Below are positions 1-8,676 of a stretch of 64,000 nt of DNA, piece after piece. Each line of letters starts with the position of its first letter. The stretch's first letter is position 1. The notes under the pieces are model-generated. The model saw only the letters and a list, made by a program, of their open reading frames with translations. It had not been told where the DNA came from and ran no database searches. This DNA is from Jejuia sp043557195 (GTDB lineage Bacteria > Bacteroidota > Bacteroidia > Flavobacteriales > Flavobacteriaceae): the NCBI GenBank assembly GCA_043557195.1, contig CP121314.1:3968001-4032000 (forward strand). Reading direction: 5' to 3'. The translations under genes were made by a program, and so were the position numbers.

Positions 1-51
1 AATACATAGGGTTTGATTCTATCACGAAACGATATCAATCAATTTTGAAAA

Positions 52-438
52 TCAAATTGGAACAACACTATAAACTATATTAAGAAAAAACAATCCTGTA
101 AGGAATAATAGCATGTATATAAGTTGAACCAGTTTTATATTTACATATTTTAATACCGCAACCGTACGTTTTGGAAAAATAAATAAAGCTAGACCAATAC
201 ATAAAGATATCCAGCCAATAAGAGTTATAAGTAGCTTCCAGTTTGATTCCCATATATTATGAAATAGAATATTGAGTAGGCCTACTATGATGGCTATAAA
301 TGATGAGATAATTAAAAATTTTTCATCATTCAAATCATTAAAAATCTGCTTGATTCGCTTTGGGTTAAAAGTTAATATTACAAAGAATATGATAAGGTAC
401 CAGCCCCAAAATTTGGCTAAAAATATTGAATTATCCAT
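52..438 (-). CDS. small integral membrane protein, unknown function
   Basis: 128 aa and very hydrophobic, with four likely membrane segments at about residues 11-25, 42-60, 68-87 and 104-122. I recognise no family or catalytic motif. It lies 6 bp downstream of the universal stress protein gene on the same strand, so the two are probably co-transcribed from the operator-bearing promoter at 1313-1358. A stress-linked membrane role is inferred only from that context. What follows downstream lies outside the window. Confidence 0.6.
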   Translation of the reverse strand: MDNSIFLAKFWGWYLIIFFVILTFNPKRIKQIFNDLNDEKFLIISSFIAIIVGLLNILFHNIWESNWKLLITLIGWISLCIGLALFIFPKRTVAVLKYVNIKLVQLIYMLLFLTGLFFLNIVYSVVPI

Positions 439-444
439 AATGAA

Positions 445-1302
445 TTAGTTTTTTTCATGTAACACTAAAAAAGGTATTTCTGTATGATAGCTAATTTCTT
501 CAACTTTAGAGTGAAATAAAATTTGCTGAAAATAATTTAGATTTTTGGCAACCATACATATCATATTTATATTTCTGCTCTCTACAAAACACTGTATGGC
601 ATCTTCCACTTTTTTATTTGTTAAATAATGAAAACTATGGTTTGTGTGATCAAAGTAGCTATCTAATAATTCTCTGTTTCTAATTTGGTCTAGGTTTAAC
701 TCTGCTTTCTTTTTTTTAATATGCAAAATTCTTAATGCAGACATATTGCTTTCTAAAATTTCAGAAAGTGGCTGTAATATTTGTGTTTCATGTGCTAGTA
801 AAAAGTCTGTGGGAAACGCAATTTCTTTTATTTTCATAAACTGTGCATTTTCTGGAACGGCTAGAGTAGTGCACTTTACTTTTGTAATTACATCACCTGT
901 ATTACTTCCCATAATAATTTTTTTTAGACCAGAAGCACCTTTAGTACCCATAACAATGCAATCTATATTTTTGTCATCTACGTGCTTTCTAATAGATTCT
1001 ATAAAAAATCCAAAACTTGAGATGGTATAAAATTTATGCTTTTTGTTGGGCGAAAAATGTTCAGCAATACGCTTTAAAACTTTACGTAATTGTAATTTGG
1101 CGGGTTTGGTATAAACCTCTTGTATAGTCTCTTCAGGAGCAATATATGGAGACTCGTTAATCATTACGTTGTCAAATCTATTTACATGTAGTAAATAAAA
1201 ATTGCAAGTTTCAGTTTTAAAAAAATTAATTGCGTATTTAACAGCATTCCATGAATTTTCAGAAAAATCGGTGGGTAGTAATATATTCTTCATCTCAAAC
1301 AA
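445..1302 (-). CDS. universal stress protein, tandem Usp domains
   Basis: 285 aa with two UspA folds, about residues 1-145 and 150-285. The first ends in the nucleotide-binding pattern G-x2-G-x9-G-S (GTKG...MGS), so it probably binds ATP. The second lacks it. The start (ILLPTDFSENSWNA) is the usual Usp beta-strand 1. UspA-family proteins are cytosolic factors induced by starvation, hypoxia or envelope stress. The start codon lies 10 nt downstream of a TAACTTAG -10 box that has an AAATGA-N6-TCATTT palindrome 33 bp further upstream (centre to centre). Downstream is a small membrane protein, probably in the same operon. Confidence 0.9.
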   Translation of the reverse strand: MFEMKNILLPTDFSENSWNAVKYAINFFKTETCNFYLLHVNRFDNVMINESPYIAPEETIQEVYTKPAKLQLRKVLKRIAEHFSPNKKHKFYTISSFGFFIESIRKHVDDKNIDCIVMGTKGASGLKKIIMGSNTGDVITKVKCTTLAVPENAQFMKIKEIAFPTDFLLAHETQILQPLSEILESNMSALRILHIKKKKAELNLDQIRNRELLDSYFDHTNHSFHYLTNKKVEDAIQCFVESRNINMICMVAKNLNYFQQILFHSKVEEISYHTEIPFLVLHEKN

Positions 1303-1312
1303 TTTACAACCA

Positions 1313-1358
1313 CTAAGTTACATTGTAGTTACTTTAAGTAAAATGATATTGGTCATTT
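1313..1358 (-). promoter_or_regulatory. CRP/FNR-type operator plus -10 box for the usp operon
   Basis: On the minus strand the operator reads AAATGACCAATATCATTT (1341-1358, perfect 6-bp arms). The -10 TAACTTAG is at 1313-1320. Centre-to-centre spacing is 33 bp, identical to the other sites in this island. This is the geometry of a class II activator site. The proposed regulator is the REC-CRP protein encoded just upstream at 1379-2431; that link is inferred. Confidence 0.7.
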
Positions 1359-1378
1359 AACAGCAACACGGACCTATA

Positions 1379-2431
1379 CTAAGTTACATGCTTTAATTTT
1401 TCAATATCAACCACTTTAATGTTTCTTCCCTCAGATTTTATGATACCCTGTTTTTTAAACTCTGTTAGCGCTCTAATTAGGGTTTCGGTAGCTATTCCTG
1501 CTACACTTGCTAAATCGTTTCTAGAAATCTTTATTGGATCTTCTGGTTTGCGGTTCATCTTTTCGGTAAATTTCAAAATTGTAGCAGCCGTTTTTTGGGT
1601 AACAGTACCATATGCCATTTGTAGAAGTTGTTTTTTAACATCAGATAAATCATCGGTTAAGAGTTCTATCAGTTCCATAACTACTTTATGGTTTTTGTTA
1701 AGAATTTTATTGAAGTCTGCAATAGATATACCAATTAACTTAGTGTCTGCGATAGCTGCAGCGGTCTCTTTATGAGGTGTGTATTGTGTGAATGATGTGT
1801 AGCCAAACAAATCGTCTTCTTTGTAAAGTGCCGTTACTAATTCTTTACCTTTTTCATCTCTTCTAAAACATTTAACCGCGCCTTTACTAATTAAATAAAT
1901 AAAGTTGGAGTGATCTCCTTCTTGATAAATAATAGCTTCGTTTTTAAATACAGATTCCTTTCCATAATCATCAAAAAAATTCTTTAAATCGTTAAGTGTT
2001 TTTAGTCCATCACCTGTTTCTTTAGTTTCAATAGTTTCTTTTTGGTTACTTTCTTTTAGAATAGACATTTTGGCTAAACGGCTTTCAATAGCGCTTATAA
2101 GATCGTCTTCTGTGAAAGGTTTAGTAATATAATCATCTGCGCCCAAATTCATTCCTTTTCTAATATCGTTACGCTCTGTTTTTGCGGATAAAAATATAAA
2201 CGGAATATACTTTGTTAATTTACTTTTAGATAGCATTTTAAGCACGCTATAACCATCAAGCTCGGGCATCATTATATCGCATACAATAATATCAGGATGT
2301 TCTTTTTTGGCTAATGAAACACCAGTTTTACCATTTGAAGCTGTTAAAACGTTATAGCCTGATAGCTCTAAAAGCTCAGCAGTGTTTTCTCTTAAAACAG
2401 TATCATCTTCTATGAGTAAAACAGTTGTCAT
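1379..2431 (-). CDS. response regulator: receiver domain fused to a CRP/FNR-type transcription factor
   Basis: 350 aa. Residues 1-120 are a receiver domain with acidic pair E8/D9/D10, phosphoacceptor D52 (CDIMMPELDG) and K104 (ITKPF). About 150-265 is a cyclic-nucleotide-binding-type beta-roll (YQEGDHSNFIYLI, FGYTSF). About 275-345 is a Crp-type winged helix. The recognition helix contains E316 and R320 (TETLIRAL), equivalent to the Glu and Arg with which CRP and FNR read a TGA core. No N-terminal Fe-S cysteine cluster is seen, so the input is probably phosphorylation. The start overlaps the kinase stop by 4 nt, making a kinase-regulator pair. It is the likely controller of the ten CTGAT-N4-(A/G)TCATT promoters at 1-20 kb. 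Confidence 0.9.
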   Translation of the reverse strand: MTTVLLIEDDTVLRENTAELLELSGYNVLTASNGKTGVSLAKKEHPDIIVCDIMMPELDGYSVLKMLSKSKLTKYIPFIFLSAKTERNDIRKGMNLGADDYITKPFTEDDLISAIESRLAKMSILKESNQKETIETKETGDGLKTLNDLKNFFDDYGKESVFKNEAIIYQEGDHSNFIYLISKGAVKCFRRDEKGKELVTALYKEDDLFGYTSFTQYTPHKETAAAIADTKLIGISIADFNKILNKNHKVVMELIELLTDDLSDVKKQLLQMAYGTVTQKTAATILKFTEKMNRKPEDPIKISRNDLASVAGIATETLIRALTEFKKQGIIKSEGRNIKVVDIEKLKHVT

Positions 2432-4308
2432 TGTTTTGCAATATTTGGAAATTTAATTATGAATGTACTTCCTTTATGTTCTTCGCTTTCAAAGCCAATA
2501 GTACCGCCTAAATTCTCTAAATGATTTTTAGCAATATTTAAACCGATACCCGTGCCTTGTGTGTGAATAACATTTTCGGCTCTAAAATAGCGCTCAAAAA
2601 TACTTTTCTGATCTTTTTTAGGTATACCAATACCTTTATCTTTTACTATGAGTGTTGTATGAGTGTTATCTTGTTCAATATGTAAATCTATAGTTGTCTT
2701 TTCTGGGGAGTACTTAATAGCATTATGTAATAAATTGGAAAATATCAATTGAATAATTTTTTCATCTTGATAAAGTGATATTTCATCAATATTTTCTGGA
2801 TAATTAATTTTTTGTCCTTCTTTTAAAAGCATATTGGCATTATACACCACTTCATTAACCACTTTGCTAAGTTTAAAATTACTAAAAGTATAGTTCACTT
2901 TTCCAGTTTCCAGTTTTTCAACTGATAAAAAATCGTTCAAAATATTGTTTAAAAAATGAACCTTTTCATTTATTATTTTAATGTGTTTGTCTCTATTATC
3001 TTGGTGTTCGGTTAGTTGGTATTTACTCAATAACTGACTCGAAGTTAAAATACCACTTAACGGTGTTTTAAATTCATGGGACACTAGGGATAAGAAATTA
3101 GTTTTCAACTCATTAAGCTCTTTTTCTTTACTTAGGGCAATTTTAAGTTGCTCTGTTCTTTCTTCTACTTTATTTTCAAGCTTTGTGGTGTAGTTTTTCC
3201 TTTCGGTAATATCCAATATTATGGCAACAAAAACTTCTTTTTCACCAAGATTCGATAATTGAAGATGCACTTCTATAGGATAGGTTGAACCATCCTTACG
3301 TCTGTGTACCGTTTCAAATTCTACTTTTTCAACATTTTTATTTAGCAAAACATCAACAGTTTTTCTGAATTTAGCCTTATTATCATTAGGTTTTATATCT
3401 AGAGGAGTCATGTTTTTTAATTCTTCAAGACTATAACCTATATTTTTTTGAGCACCATAGTTTACATTGATAAATTTTAATGTAACAGCATCAAAAACGT
3501 AGATTTCATTTAGTGATTCATTAAAAATAGCGGCAAGATGATTGCGTTCTTCTTCTGAATTTTTTCTTAGTGTTACATCATTTTGGATACCTATAAAATT
3601 TGTTACATGCCCTTGGTCATTCATTATTGGAAAAACATACAAATCGTTCCAAAACATAGTGCCATCTTTTTTGTAATTACGCAATGTAGCTTGACAGCTC
3701 TCTCCTTTTTTTATAGCGTCTCTTAGCTTTTTAAGGGGTGCTTGGTCCCTGTCTTTTCCCTGCAAAAAACGGCAATTATGGTTCATTATTTCTGCATCGG
3801 AATACCCTGTAAGCCTTTGAAATGCCGAATTGTAATAGATAATAGGATTGTCATATTTTTGTGCATCTGTAATAACCACACCATTTTTTGCAGATTGTAA
3901 TGCCCGGGTTCTAAGCATCAAGTTTTTTTCGATCTCTTTTTTTTCAGAAATATCCTTAACCAAAGCCATAACATAAACTTTATGATAAATGGTAAATGGG
4001 TTTAATTCAACTTCCATAGGGAAAATGGTACCATCCTTTTTTAAACCATAAATGTCTTTTGCTTCACCCATTTTTCGTCGTTTTCCCATTTCTACAAACT
4101 TTTCAAAATGTATAGAATGGCTTGCGTGATAATTTGAGGGGAGCAGTAAATTCAATTCTTTATTGATAAGCTCACTTTTAGAGTAACCAAAAATAGTTTC
4201 AGCCGAGGTGTTAACTTCCATAATTTGTTGATGATTGTCAACAATTATAACGCCTTCCGAAACGGTTTCTAAAAGAATATTGAATATTTCTTGGTCTTGC
4301 TTAAACAT
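2428..4308 (-). CDS. PAS-LOV-PAS sensor histidine kinase (candidate blue-light receptor)
   Basis: 626 aa with no membrane segment, so cytosolic. PAS1 is about residues 5-125. Residues about 135-250 are a LOV domain with the adduct-forming cysteine motif NCRFLQ (C179), and flavin-contact residues N211 (RNYKKDG), N221 (FWND) and Q242 (FIGIQND). PAS3 is about 255-370. A coiled coil is about 372-400. The HisKA box has H411 (SHEFKTPL), and the ATPase domain has an N box (LLHNAIKYS), DKGIGIP and GTGIGL. With every canonical LOV residue present, blue-light sensing through an FMN-cysteinyl adduct is a strong inference. The gene overlaps the REC-CRP regulator downstream by 4 nt. Confidence 0.92.
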   Translation of the reverse strand: MFKQDQEIFNILLETVSEGVIIVDNHQQIMEVNTSAETIFGYSKSELINKELNLLLPSNYHASHSIHFEKFVEMGKRRKMGEAKDIYGLKKDGTIFPMEVELNPFTIYHKVYVMALVKDISEKKEIEKNLMLRTRALQSAKNGVVITDAQKYDNPIIYYNSAFQRLTGYSDAEIMNHNCRFLQGKDRDQAPLKKLRDAIKKGESCQATLRNYKKDGTMFWNDLYVFPIMNDQGHVTNFIGIQNDVTLRKNSEEERNHLAAIFNESLNEIYVFDAVTLKFINVNYGAQKNIGYSLEELKNMTPLDIKPNDNKAKFRKTVDVLLNKNVEKVEFETVHRRKDGSTYPIEVHLQLSNLGEKEVFVAIILDITERKNYTTKLENKVEERTEQLKIALSKEKELNELKTNFLSLVSHEFKTPLSGILTSSQLLSKYQLTEHQDNRDKHIKIINEKVHFLNNILNDFLSVEKLETGKVNYTFSNFKLSKVVNEVVYNANMLLKEGQKINYPENIDEISLYQDEKIIQLIFSNLLHNAIKYSPEKTTIDLHIEQDNTHTTLIVKDKGIGIPKKDQKSIFERYFRAENVIHTQGTGIGLNIAKNHLENLGGTIGFESEEHKGSTFIIKFPNIAKQ

Positions 4309-4335
4309 AAAAAATTATACTATAAGATACCACAC

Positions 4336-4380
4336 TAAAAATACGCAATATTTGTCTTTACTATTACTGATTTATGTCAT
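4336..4380 (-). promoter_or_regulatory. possible minus-strand use of the 4368-4379 operator for the kinase-regulator operon
   Basis: The palindrome at 4368-4379 also faces the kinase gene (start 4308). A minus-strand TATTTTTA at 4336-4343 lies 34 bp from the operator centre, one base off the 33 bp spacing of the other sites. Autoregulation from a shared divergent site is possible but weaker than the plus-strand reading. Confidence 0.35.
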
Positions 4381-4410
4381 AATTAATTAGGAAATAAGTG
4401 TTTACATTTA
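4366..4410 (+). promoter_or_regulatory. CRP/FNR-type operator plus -10 box for the TerB-like/deoD/exporter operon
   Basis: Operator ACTGATTTATGTCATAA has its TGA-N6-TCA core at 4368-4379. The -10 TACATTTA is at 4403-4410, with centres 33 bp apart. The -10 end is 17 nt before the ATG at 4428. This also argues that translation starts there and not at 4398, which would lie inside the promoter. Confidence 0.7.
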
Positions 4411-4427
4411 GTGGTAATTTCATTTTT

Positions 4428-4844
4428 ATGGAACTGAAGAAGGAAATAGAGTTTAAATTTTACCAAATAATTGGTAAGTTGTTCTATGCAGTTGCAGCAT
4501 CTGACAAAAAAGTACGTGATGAAGAACTTACTAAGCTTAAGGAAATAGTTAAAAAGCAATGGTTAAATGCTGACATAGTTTCAAGTAGTTTTAATCCTAA
4601 AGCTATTTTCCAGATACAGTATGTTTTTGAATGGTTGCATAAAAGTGAAAAACTAAATTCAAAAATGTTCTTTGATGAATTTGTGAATTTTAAAAATGAA
4701 CACCCATATTTATTTACTGAAAATATTAGAAAACTAATTATGAAAACGGCTAATAAAATAGCTTATTCTTTTTCTGGTATTAATAAATCTGAATTAATAA
4801 TGCTGGCCAAATTAGATATGGAATTAAAAAAATCACAACTATGA
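4428..4844 (+). CDS. TerB-like helical protein
   Basis: 138 aa from the ATG at 4428 (MELKKEIEF). An in-frame start at 4398 would overlap the predicted -10 box, so I reject it. The protein is all-helical. The stretch LFYAVAASDKKVRDEELTKL resembles the acidic helix-hairpin of TerB/DjlA-type tellurite-resistance domains, where paired acidic residues can bind metal. I make the family call from pattern only. The stop overlaps the deoD start by 4 nt (ATGA), so it heads an operon that continues through deoD and the exporter genes to about 8570. Confidence 0.6.
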   Translation: MELKKEIEFKFYQIIGKLFYAVAASDKKVRDEELTKLKEIVKKQWLNADIVSSSFNPKAIFQIQYVFEWLHKSEKLNSKMFFDEFVNFKNEHPYLFTENIRKLIMKTANKIAYSFSGINKSELIMLAKLDMELKKSQL

Positions 4845-5542
4845 GTATTCATATAGAAGCTAAAATAGGAGAAATTGCCGAAAACGTTTTGCTACCGGGA
4901 GATCCAATGCGTGCCAAATGGATTGCTGAGACCTTTTTACAAGATAATATATGCTATAACGATATTAGAGGCATGTTGGGTTTTACAGGGTTTTACAAAA
5001 ACAAACGCGTGTCTGTTCAAGGTACAGGAATGGGCATTCCATCGGCACTAATATATTGCCATGAGCTTATAAACGACTATGGTGCAAAAAACCTAATTAG
5101 GGTTGGTTCTGCGGGGTCATATCGAAGAGATGTGAAAATTAGGGATGTTGTTATTGCCATGGCGGCATCATCCACTTCGGGTATTAATAACTCCCGTTTT
5201 ATAAATGCGGATTATTCACCAACTGCAAACTTTGAATTATTTATGAAAGCCGCATTATATGCGGAAAAGCATAACATTCCTATAAAAGCAGGAAATGTAC
5301 TTTCGGCTGACGAATTCTATGATGATGATTTTGAATCGTACAAAAAATGGGCAGAATTCGGGGTGCTATGTGTAGAAATGGAAACAGCTGGGTTATATAC
5401 CATTGCAGCAAAATTTAATGTAAGGTCATTGTCAATTTTAACCGTTTCTGATTCTTTGGTAACAAAAAAAAGAACAACCGCTGACGAAAGGGAAAGCAGT
5501 TTTAGTACCATGATTGAAATCGCACTGAATACTTTATTATAG
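4841..5542 (+). CDS. deoD: purine-nucleoside phosphorylase, DeoD type
   Basis: 233 aa, the usual length of hexameric bacterial purine-nucleoside phosphorylases. It cleaves purine (deoxy)nucleosides with phosphate to base and (deoxy)ribose-1-phosphate. Visible motifs are the phosphate loop GDPMRAKWIAE, RVGSAGSYRRDV, the sugar-binding EMETAGLY and the catalytic-Asp region TVSDSL. Translationally coupled to the upstream TerB-like gene and followed 10 bp later by an exporter adaptor. Its place in a stress-type operon suggests nucleoside salvage under that condition. Confidence 0.95.
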   Translation: MSIHIEAKIGEIAENVLLPGDPMRAKWIAETFLQDNICYNDIRGMLGFTGFYKNKRVSVQGTGMGIPSALIYCHELINDYGAKNLIRVGSAGSYRRDVKIRDVVIAMAASSTSGINNSRFINADYSPTANFELFMKAALYAEKHNIPIKAGNVLSADEFYDDDFESYKKWAEFGVLCVEMETAGLYTIAAKFNVRSLSILTVSDSLVTKKRTTADERESSFSTMIEIALNTLL

Positions 5543-5552
5543 ACTATTTACC

Positions 5553-6632
5553 ATGAAACTATTTTCCATTTTCATCTTCCTTTTTATTCTAATATCCTGC
5601 TCTGACTCTAGCAATAAAATACATCCAACGGAAAGAAATTTAACTGAATCTGTATATTCTTCAGTAACTATTCAACCAGATAGCTTGTATCAAGTATATT
5701 CAGTTGTTGCAGGGATATTGGATGAAAATTTAGTAGAAGAAGGCGATGTTGTTTTAAAGGATGCTATTTTGATGCAAATTATAAACAACACCCCCAAATT
5801 GAATACTCAAAATGCAAAGTTAGCTTTAGATTTGGCCAATGAAAACTATAATGGTAGTGCTGCAGTATTGGACGGTATTAAAGATGAAATTCTTGCAGCT
5901 AGACTAAAACACTCCAACGACTCCATTAATTATTTCAGGCAAAAAAAACTTTGGGAACAACAAATTGGATCTAAACTACAATACGACACCAAAAAGCTTA
6001 ACTATGAGTTGGCTTCAAATAACTTAAAGCTTTTGCAAAGTAGATATAATAGAACAAAAAACGAACTTAAAACCCAAGTTAAGCAAGCCGAAAACAATTA
6101 TGAAAAAACATTAATTGCGATTAAAGATTTTGCTGTAAAAAGCAAGATTAACGGTAAGGTTTATGCACTTTACAAAGAACCTGGAGAAATAGTATCTACT
6201 GCGGAACCGTTGGCGTCCATTGGTAGTGCAAACCATTTTATTATTGAAATGTTGATTGATGAAGTTGATATTGTTCGTATATCAAAAAATCAAAAAGTTA
6301 TAATTCACTTAGATGCTTACAATGACGATATTTTTACTGGAAAAGTGTCGAAGATTTATCCTAAAAAAGACGAGCGCAACCAGACCTTTAAAGTAGAAGC
6401 TGTTTTTGAAAACCCTCCTACTGTGTTATACCCAGGGCTTTCTGGAGAAGCCAACATTATAATCGCAAAAAAGGATAATGTATTAACCATTCCGAAAGCA
6501 TATTTAATAGATGGTAATAAAGTAGAAACGGATGACGGATTAATATCCATAAAAACAGGTTTACAAAACTTGGAATATGTTGAAGTTATATCAGGAATCA
6601 GCAAGGAAACACCTATTTACAAACCCGAATAA
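5553..6632 (+). CDS. HlyD/MacA-type periplasmic adaptor lipoprotein
   Basis: 359 aa. The N-terminal signal ends in a lipobox (LISCS), so it is a lipoprotein. The order is that of membrane-fusion adaptors: a first lipoyl half (VVAGILDENLVEEGDVVLKD), a long alpha-hairpin coiled coil at about 85-185, a second lipoyl half (GKVYALYKEPGEIV), then a beta-barrel and membrane-proximal domain. It overlaps the permease start by 1 nt and is followed by an ATPase, giving a MacAB-like tripartite exporter. No outer-membrane TolC-type gene is seen nearby. Confidence 0.85.
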   Translation: MKLFSIFIFLFILISCSDSSNKIHPTERNLTESVYSSVTIQPDSLYQVYSVVAGILDENLVEEGDVVLKDAILMQIINNTPKLNTQNAKLALDLANENYNGSAAVLDGIKDEILAARLKHSNDSINYFRQKKLWEQQIGSKLQYDTKKLNYELASNNLKLLQSRYNRTKNELKTQVKQAENNYEKTLIAIKDFAVKSKINGKVYALYKEPGEIVSTAEPLASIGSANHFIIEMLIDEVDIVRISKNQKVIIHLDAYNDDIFTGKVSKIYPKKDERNQTFKVEAVFENPPTVLYPGLSGEANIIIAKKDNVLTIPKAYLIDGNKVETDDGLISIKTGLQNLEYVEVISGISKETPIYKPE

Positions 6633-7894
6633 TGACAAATTGGAGAGTTATATTAAGCATAGCCAAAACACATTTGCTTACCAAAATTAAGCAAACAGGT
6701 ATAGCTTCGCTTGGTGTAACATTCGGTATTGGATCTTATATCACATTGGTTTGTTTTATGACAGGTTTAAATGCCATGTTAGATAATTTAATATTAAACC
6801 AAACACCTCATATTCATATTTATAATGAAATTGAACCTTCAGAAAAACAACCCATTTCTTTATATGATAATGTTAGTGAGAGTTTCAATATTGTACATTC
6901 TATAAAGCCCAAAATAAGTCAAAAGAAAATTCATAATGCTTTACCAATTATTGACTATTTAGAGAAAAACAAGAATGTTCGTGGTGCACTTCCTCAGGTA
7001 AAAACACAAATATTTTATATCGCAGGTTCTATTGAAATAGGTGGTAATCTTACGGGTATAAATCCCATGGCCGAAGCGCAATTATTTAATATGGGCGATT
7101 ATATTGTTGAAGGTTCTGCTGAAGCTTTACAAAACACAGATAATGGTATTTTATTAGGCATTGGTATTGCCAAAAAAATGTCATTAAAATTGGGAGATCG
7201 CGTACAAGTTAGCCCTATTAACGGCGGGGTTTTTCCATTAAAAATAGTAGGTTTTTATCAAAGTGGTGTTGCAGACTTAGATGCTATTCAAAGTTTTACC
7301 AATATAAAAACGGTACAGCGCATTTTAGGTAATGCCAATAATTACATTACAGATATCAATGTAAAGTTGTATGACATAGAGCAGGCTTTTCCTTTATCCA
7401 AAAAAATAGAACAACAATTTAAGCTTACAGCAATTGATATTAAAACAGCTAATGCGCAATTTGAAACAGGTACAACCATTAGAAACCTTATTACTTATGC
7501 CGTTTCTATTACACTTCTTATTGTAGCAGGCTTTGGTATTTACAACATACTAAATATGCTGATTTACGAAAAAATGAACGATATAGCCATATTAAAAGCA
7601 ACAGGGTTTTCTGGTAAAGATGTACAACTAATTTTCATGAGTCAAGCTATGATTATCGGCTTTGTTGGAGGTGTTTTGGGTTTACTTATTGGTCTGGGAT
7701 TAGCAAATTTAATAAGTACCATTCCTTTTCAAACTGAAGCGTTGCCAACTGTTGAAACTTATCCCGTAAATATAAACCCTTTATTTTTCATCATAGGGTT
7801 TTCATTTGCCATGTTATCTACTTTTTTGGCAGGCTATTTACCCTCAAAAAAGGCTAGAAAAATAGATCCCGTTCGAATTATAAGAGGTCAATAA
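6632..7894 (+). CDS. MacB/LolC-type ABC transporter permease
   Basis: 420 aa with the FtsX/MacB/LolCE topology. There is one N-terminal membrane helix (about 20-45), a large periplasmic domain (about 50-280), then three C-terminal helices (about 285-310, 330-360, 385-405). The sequence YEKMNDIAILKATGFSGKDV is the usual cytoplasmic coupling region after TM2, and the tail PSKKARKIDPVRIIRG is typical. It couples ATPase conformational changes to extrusion of a lipid, peptide or lipoprotein. Substrate unknown. Overlaps the adaptor by 1 nt. Confidence 0.88.
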   Translation: MTNWRVILSIAKTHLLTKIKQTGIASLGVTFGIGSYITLVCFMTGLNAMLDNLILNQTPHIHIYNEIEPSEKQPISLYDNVSESFNIVHSIKPKISQKKIHNALPIIDYLEKNKNVRGALPQVKTQIFYIAGSIEIGGNLTGINPMAEAQLFNMGDYIVEGSAEALQNTDNGILLGIGIAKKMSLKLGDRVQVSPINGGVFPLKIVGFYQSGVADLDAIQSFTNIKTVQRILGNANNYITDINVKLYDIEQAFPLSKKIEQQFKLTAIDIKTANAQFETGTTIRNLITYAVSITLLIVAGFGIYNILNMLIYEKMNDIAILKATGFSGKDVQLIFMSQAMIIGFVGGVLGLLIGLGLANLISTIPFQTEALPTVETYPVNINPLFFIIGFSFAMLSTFLAGYLPSKKARKIDPVRIIRGQ

Positions 7895-7895
7895 A

Positions 7896-8570
7896 ATGAG
7901 TGTTGTACTAGAAGCAAAACATATTAATAAGTATTTTAAAAAACCTGTGTTATTTCATGTTTTAAAGGATATCAATTTTAAAGTTAAAAAAGGCGAATTT
8001 GCGTCTATCATGGGGAAATCTGGTTGTGGTAAATCTACGTTGCTCTATATTTTATCAACTATGGATACGGATTATGACGGTGAGCTTCTTATTAATAATA
8101 AACTCATTACAAATGAAAGTAGAGACCACTTATCATATATACGAAATAAGCATATAGGCTTTGTATTCCAGTTTCATTATTTATTATCTGAATTTTCAGT
8201 TTTGGAAAACGTAATGCTTCCCGCTAAGAAGCTAGCTGAAAAATCCCATGAAGAAATAGAACATGATGCCTATGAAAAACTAAAAATGCTAAATATTGAG
8301 CATTTGGCTAAAAAAAGAGCATCAAGAGTTTCTGGGGGTGAAAAACAACGTATTGCTATTGCTAGAGCTTTAATAAATAATCCATCCATGATAATGGGTG
8401 ATGAGCCTACAGGAAACCTAGATAGTTATAATGCCGAAAATGTTTTTAATATTTTCAAAAAGTTAAGTGACGAGCAGGGGCTATCTCTTTTGATTGTCAC
8501 CCATGACGAGGATTTTGCGACTAAAACAGACCGTATTATCCAAATGGCAGATGGAAAGATTATCTTATAA
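7896..8570 (+). CDS. LolD/MacB-type ABC transporter ATP-binding protein
   Basis: 224 aa. Walker A GKSGCGKST, Q-loop (FVFQFHYLLSEF), signature VSGGEKQR, Walker B MIMGDEPTG and switch His (VTHDED) are all present. The length and the SEFSVLENVMLPA stretch fit the LolD/MacB/FtsE class. It starts 1 nt after the permease stop and so powers the adaptor-permease exporter. Last gene of the operon that begins at 4428. Confidence 0.92.
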   Translation: MSVVLEAKHINKYFKKPVLFHVLKDINFKVKKGEFASIMGKSGCGKSTLLYILSTMDTDYDGELLINNKLITNESRDHLSYIRNKHIGFVFQFHYLLSEFSVLENVMLPAKKLAEKSHEEIEHDAYEKLKMLNIEHLAKKRASRVSGGEKQRIAIARALINNPSMIMGDEPTGNLDSYNAENVFNIFKKLSDEQGLSLLIVTHDEDFATKTDRIIQMADGKIIL

Positions 8571-8596
8571 TTTATTGAGTTTTTTACTGTATAGGG

Positions 8597-8640
8597 CTGA
8601 TATATATCATTTCTATTAAACGTTTTAAAAATTAATTTGA
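8597..8640 (+). promoter_or_regulatory. CRP/FNR-type operator plus -10 box for the mscS/P-type ATPase operon
   Basis: Operator CTGATATATATCATT has its TGA-N6-TCA core at 8598-8609. At 33 bp centre to centre lies TAATTTGA (8633-8640), a weaker match to the TAnnTTTG -10 consensus than at the other sites. The start codon is 36 nt after the -10. Confidence 0.62.
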
Positions 8641-8676
8641 ACAACGAAATCTTTAGAGAACTTTTGAAAAATAATT

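Noticed and set aside
746..1030. Plus-strand open frame inside the universal stress protein gene
   Set aside because: Shadow of a well-supported gene on the other strand, with no family-like features.
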